Source of the DNA: Panopea generosa
Taxonomy: Eukaryota; Mollusca; Bivalvia; Adapedonta; Hiatellidae
Length of the DNA stretch: 64,000 bases
Assembly (NCBI GenBank): GCA_029582155.1
Contig: CM055908.1
Coordinates: 18,143,406-18,207,405 of the forward strand
Reading direction: 5' to 3'
A program made the position numbers and the translations under genes. The notes beneath the pieces were generated by a model. That model searched no databases. It had not been told where the DNA came from and saw only the letters and a program-made list of their open reading frames with translations. The stretch's first letter is position 1. Every line of letters starts with the position of its first letter. Below, piece after piece: positions 38,301 through 44,300 of this stretch.

Positions 38301-41300
38301 AACAAATAACTGTGTACCGCTGTCAGTCATATCATCATACAGCTGTATATAACAAATAACTGTGTACCGCTGTCAGTCAGATCATCATACAGCTGTATAT
38401 AACAAATAACTGTGTACCACTGTCAGACAGACCATCACACAGCTGTATATAACAAATAACTGTGTACCATTGTCAGACAGATCATCATACAGCTATATAT
38501 AACAAATAACTGTGTACCACTGTCGGTCAGATCATCATACAGCTGTATATAACAAATAACTGTGTACCACTGTCAGTCATATCATCATACAGCTATATAT
38601 AACAAATATCTGTGTACCGCTGTCAGTCAGATCATCATACAGCTATATATAACAAATAACTGTGTACCACTGTCAGACAGATCATCATACAGCTATATAT
38701 AACAAATAACTGTGTACAACTGTCAGTCAGATCATCATACAGCTATATATAACAACTAACTGTGTACAACTGTCAGACAGATCATCATACAGCTATATAT
38801 AACAAATAACTGTGTACCACTGTCAGTCAGATCACTGTGTACCACTGTCAGTCAGATCATCATACAGCTATATATAACAAATAACTGTGTACCACTGTCA
38901 GTCAGATCATCATACAGCTATATATAACAAATAACTGTGTACAACTGTCAGTCAGATCATCATATAGCTATATATAACAACTAACTGTGTACAACTGTCA
39001 GACAGATCATCATACAGCTATATATAACAAATGACTGTGTACCGCTGTCAGACAGATCATCATACAGCTATATTTAACAAATAACTGTGTACCGCTGTCA
39101 GTCAGATCATCATACAGCTATATATAACAAATAACTGTGTACAACTGTCAGTCAGATCATCATACAGCTATATATAACAAATAACTGTGTACAACTGTCA
39201 GTCAGATCATCATACAGCTATATATAACAAATAACTGTGTACCACTGTCAGTCAGATCATCATACAGCTATATATAACAAATAACTGTGTACCACTGTCA
39301 GTCAGATCATCATACAGCTGTATATAACAAATAACTGTGTACAACTGTCAGTCAGATCATCATACAGCTGTATATAACAAATAACTGTGTACCACTGTCA
39401 GTCAGATGCTCATACAGCTGTATATAACAAAAGACTGTGTACCACTGTCAGTCAGATCATCATACATATATATATATAACAAATAACTGTGTACCACTGT
39501 CAGTCAGATCATCATACAGCTATATATAACAAATAACTGTGTACAACTGTCAGTCAGATCATCATACAGCTATATATAACAAATAACTGTGTACCACTGT
39601 CAGTCAGATCATTATACAGCTGTATATAACAAACGACTGTGTACCACTGTCAGTCAGATCATCATACAGATATATATATAACAAATAACTGTGTACCACT
39701 GTCAGTCAGATCATCATACAGCTGTATATAACAAATGACTGTGTACCACCCTCAGTCAGATCATCATACTGCTGTATACAACAAATGACTGTCTACCACT
39801 GTCAGACAGATTATCATACAGCTGTATATAACAAATGACTGTGTACCACTGTCAGTCAGATCATCATACAGATGTATATAACAAATAACTGTGTACCACT
39901 TTCAGTCAGATCATCATACAGCTGTATATAACAAATAACTGTGTACCACTGTCAGACAGATCATCATACAGCTGTATATAACAAATAACTGTGTACCACT
40001 GTCAGTCAGATCATCATACAGCTATATATAACAAATAACTGTGTACCACTGTCAGTCAGATCATCATACAGCTGTATATAACAAATGACTGTGTACCACT
40101 GTCAGTCAGATCATCATACATATATATATATAACAAATAACTGTGTACCACTGTCAGTCAGATCATCATACAGCTATATATAACAAATAACTGTGTACAA
40201 CTGTCAGTCAGATCATCATACAGCTATATATAACAAATAACTGTGTACCACTGTCAGTCAGATCATTATACAGCTGTATATAACAAACGACTGTGTACCA
40301 CTGTCAGTCAGATCATCATACAGATATATATATAACAAATAACTGTGTACCACTGTCAGTCAGATCATCATACAGCTGTATATAACAAATGACTGTGTAC
40401 CACCCTCAGTCAGATCATCATACTGCTGTATACAACAAATGACTGTCTACCACTGTCAGACAGATTATCATACAGCTGTATATAACAAATGACTGTGTAC
40501 CACTGTCAGTCAGATCATCATACAGATGTATATAACAAATAACTATGTACCACTTTCAGTCAGATCATCATACAGCTGTATATAACAAATAACTGTGTAC
40601 CACTGTCAGACAGATCATCATACAGCTGTATATAACAAATAACTGTGTACCACTGTCAGTCAGATCATCATACAGCTATATATAACAAATAACTGTGTAC
40701 AACTGTCAGTCAGATCATCATACAGCTGTATATAACAAATGACTGTGTACCACTGTCAGACAGATCATCATACAGCTCATAATATTTAACAAATAACTGT
40801 GTACCACTGTCAGTCAGATCATCATACAGCTATATATAACAAATAACTGTGTACAACTGTCAGTCAGATCATCATACAGCTATATATAACAAATAACTGT
40901 GTACCACTGTCAGTCAGATCATCATACAGCTATATATAACAAATAACTGTGTACAACTGTCAGTCAGATCATCATACAGCTGTATATAACAAATGACTGT
41001 GTACCACTGTCAGACAGATCATCATACAGCTCATAATATTTAACAAATAACTGTGTACCACTGTCAGTCAGATCATCATACAGCTATATATAACAAATAA
41101 CTGTGTACCACTGTCAGTCAGATCATCATACAGCTGTATATAACAAATAACTGTGTACAACTGTCAGTCAGATCATCATACAGCTATATATAACAAATAA
41201 CTGTGTACCACTGTCAGTCAGATCATCATACAACTATATATAACAAATAACTGTGTACCACTGTCAGTCAGATCATCATACAGCTATATATAACAAATAA

Positions 41301-44300
41301 CTGTGTACAACTGTCAGTCAGATCATCATACAGCTGTATATAACAAATGACTGTGTACCACTGTCAGTCAGATCATCATACAGCTCATAATATTTAACAA
41401 ATAACTGTGTACCACTGTCAGTCAGATCATCATACAGCTATATATAACAAATAACTGTGTACCACTGTCAGTCAGATCATCATACAGCTGTATATAACAA
41501 ATGACTGTGTACCACTGTCAGACAGATCATCATACAGCTCATAATATTTAACAAATAACTGTGTACCACTGTCAGTCAGATCATCATACAGCTATATATA
41601 ACAAATAACTGTGTACCACTGTCAGTCAGATCATCATACAACTGTATATAACAAATAACGGTGTACCACTGTCAGTCAGATCATCATACAGATATATATA
41701 ACAAATAACTGTGTACAACTGTCAGTCAGATCATCATACAGCTATATATAACAAATAACTGTGTACCACTGTCAGTCAGATCATCATACAGATATATATA
41801 TAACAAATACCTGTGTTAAAAAATCTAAGCTACAAACATCAGAGAAACCACCTAATAACATGTGACCAGTGGAAAACATATTTCGAAAATCTATTTAAAT
41901 GTGATGATAATGAAAATGAACAATATTTTAATGCAGATTGAAATGATATTGAAATAACTGTAAACATTAATGATGCAGAGGATATAATCTTCAATTCTGA
42001 AATTACAGATGAAGAAATAACCAAATCCATTAAATCATTAAACATATCCAAGGCAGGGAGTCAAGATGGTTTACCACCGAGCATATTCATTTATGGTGTC
42101 CACATATTGTTGCCCATACTCAGCCGTTTATTTAATCGTATATTTATGAGTGGTCAGTTTCCAGAAGATTGGAGTAATGCTATAATCGTTCCGATATTAA
42201 AGAAGGGTGACATAAATACAGTTGAAAACTACCATGGTATATCCTTATTGGACATATTCGGTAAAATATACACTATTATAATCAATAGAAGGTTTACATT
42301 TTTTGCTAATATATTTGACAAGATATCTGAATCCCAAGCAGGGTTCAGGTCAGGGTATTCTACTGTTGATAATGCATATATACTGCAAGCAATAATATCA
42401 AAGTATCTTTCAAAAAAGACGTGGGAAACTGTACGTAGCATTCGTCGATTTCAAGACTGCTTTTGACACTGTTAGTAGAGATAAATTTTGGACAACATTA
42501 AAGAATATTGGTGTTAAAGGTAAACTATTTAAATCAATACAAGCCATGTATGCCTGTGTTCGTTCTCGAGTGAGGCTGAATGAGAAACTTAGCGACAGTT
42601 TCGAGTGTCCAGTTCGATCGAAGCAAGGATGTTTGGCCTCTCCTATCCTGTTTGACTATTTATTAACGATATTGTGGAACTTATTGAAAACAGTGATCTT
42701 AGAGGAATACAACTTTTTCCAGACACAGTAGAACTTTTTATTATTTGCAAACGATATAGCTTTGATTGCTGATACAGTCATTGGTTTACAGAGACAGCTT
42801 CATATTCTGGGTGACTATTATTATGATCATAGTTGTTTGAAAGTCAACACAGGTAAAACAAAATTCATGGTTTTCAAAAATGGTGGAAGGCTTTCAAATA
42901 ATGAAAAATGGTTAAACAAAGGGTATCCATTAGAAATAGTTAAGTGTTTTACATATGTAGGTGTATTGTTTTCCATGCAACTTTCCTTTAATAAGATGGC
43001 AGAAGATTTAGCTTTAAAGGGAATGCATGTGTTGGTGTCAGTTCTGTCAAGTTTATATAAATATGGTCAGATACCAAAAAATGTGTTTTTTAAATTATAT
43101 GATACAAAAGTTGTACCAATTGTGCTGTATGGATGTGAAATTTGGGGATTTGCTGAATGCCAACATTCCGAAATAGTCCAACAATATGCTTGTAAACGAT
43201 ATATATGATTAAATACAATGTACTAAAGCTTCTAATGCAGCAGTGTTAGGTGATTGTGGCAGATATCTGTTATGGATAGAATCAACTACGAGATGTATTG
43301 AATACTGGGTTAAGATTATAAATATGCCAGAATTTCGATACGTAAAAAAATGTTATGAATATGTTGCAAGTACTAGACAAAAGTGGAAGAACTAACTGGG
43401 TCAGCTGGGGAATTCACTGGTTTTATCTTCTTATATAAGATCGTTAGCTGTTTTGCAAGTATTAAAGTCAAAGGGCAATCAGAAAAAATTAGTTGCCACT
43501 TTTTTTGAATTCTTTGTCTGTGCAACCAAATCCCAAAATTAACAGAAGTGCTGAAAGGTACCCAAAGACACTTGGAATATGAATAGAGAGCAATGGGAAA
43601 TGTAGAGTTATGACTCATTCTTGAATAATGACAAAATAATTCCCTTTCTGTACTTAAGTTTTTCTTGTCCAAACATATTTTCAAAAGCATGGACGTAAAT
43701 GTATGTTTTAGTTATATGAATGTAATATTGTTTAATTTTAAATTAATGAAAATAAATTTTAACTAGAAATGTGTCTGCTGACATGAATGAATTACTTCTT
43801 TATAAGAATTCTTCAATTGATGAAATATTGCTTTCGGAGAAAAACATACATGCAGAATGAAGAGAGAAGAAAAAAAAAACTATTTAGAACTTTACGAAAT
43901 GTTAAATAAAAAGAATAAATGTTATAATCCATTATTACTTTAAAAATGATATCTATGTCATAAAATGTAATTTGTAAGGTATATAGAGGGACGACCCACC
44001 GCGACCCTCATACACCTATTACGGGGTGATTAAATGGACCACCTTTTGGTGGTTGAAATAAAAAAAAAAAATTCTTCAATTGATCACTAAGTTTCACAAA
44101 CCCACAGTTAACCAACCATCATATTAAACACCAGTCAAAAAATCACCGGGGCAACGCGAGCAAATCTGTATTTAATGTTGATAGCAAGCTTGTGAACTTA
44201 TAAAATAGCAATCTAATATGTACACATAAACTTACATAGCAAACTTGTACAGACAATCTAATAAAATACATATTGTACTTACATCGTAAAATGAGACTGG

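Noticed and set aside
38188-41816. CRISPR-like array of regular repeats
   Set aside because: Contiguous 50-bp tandem units with no unique spacers, in an intron of an animal gene.
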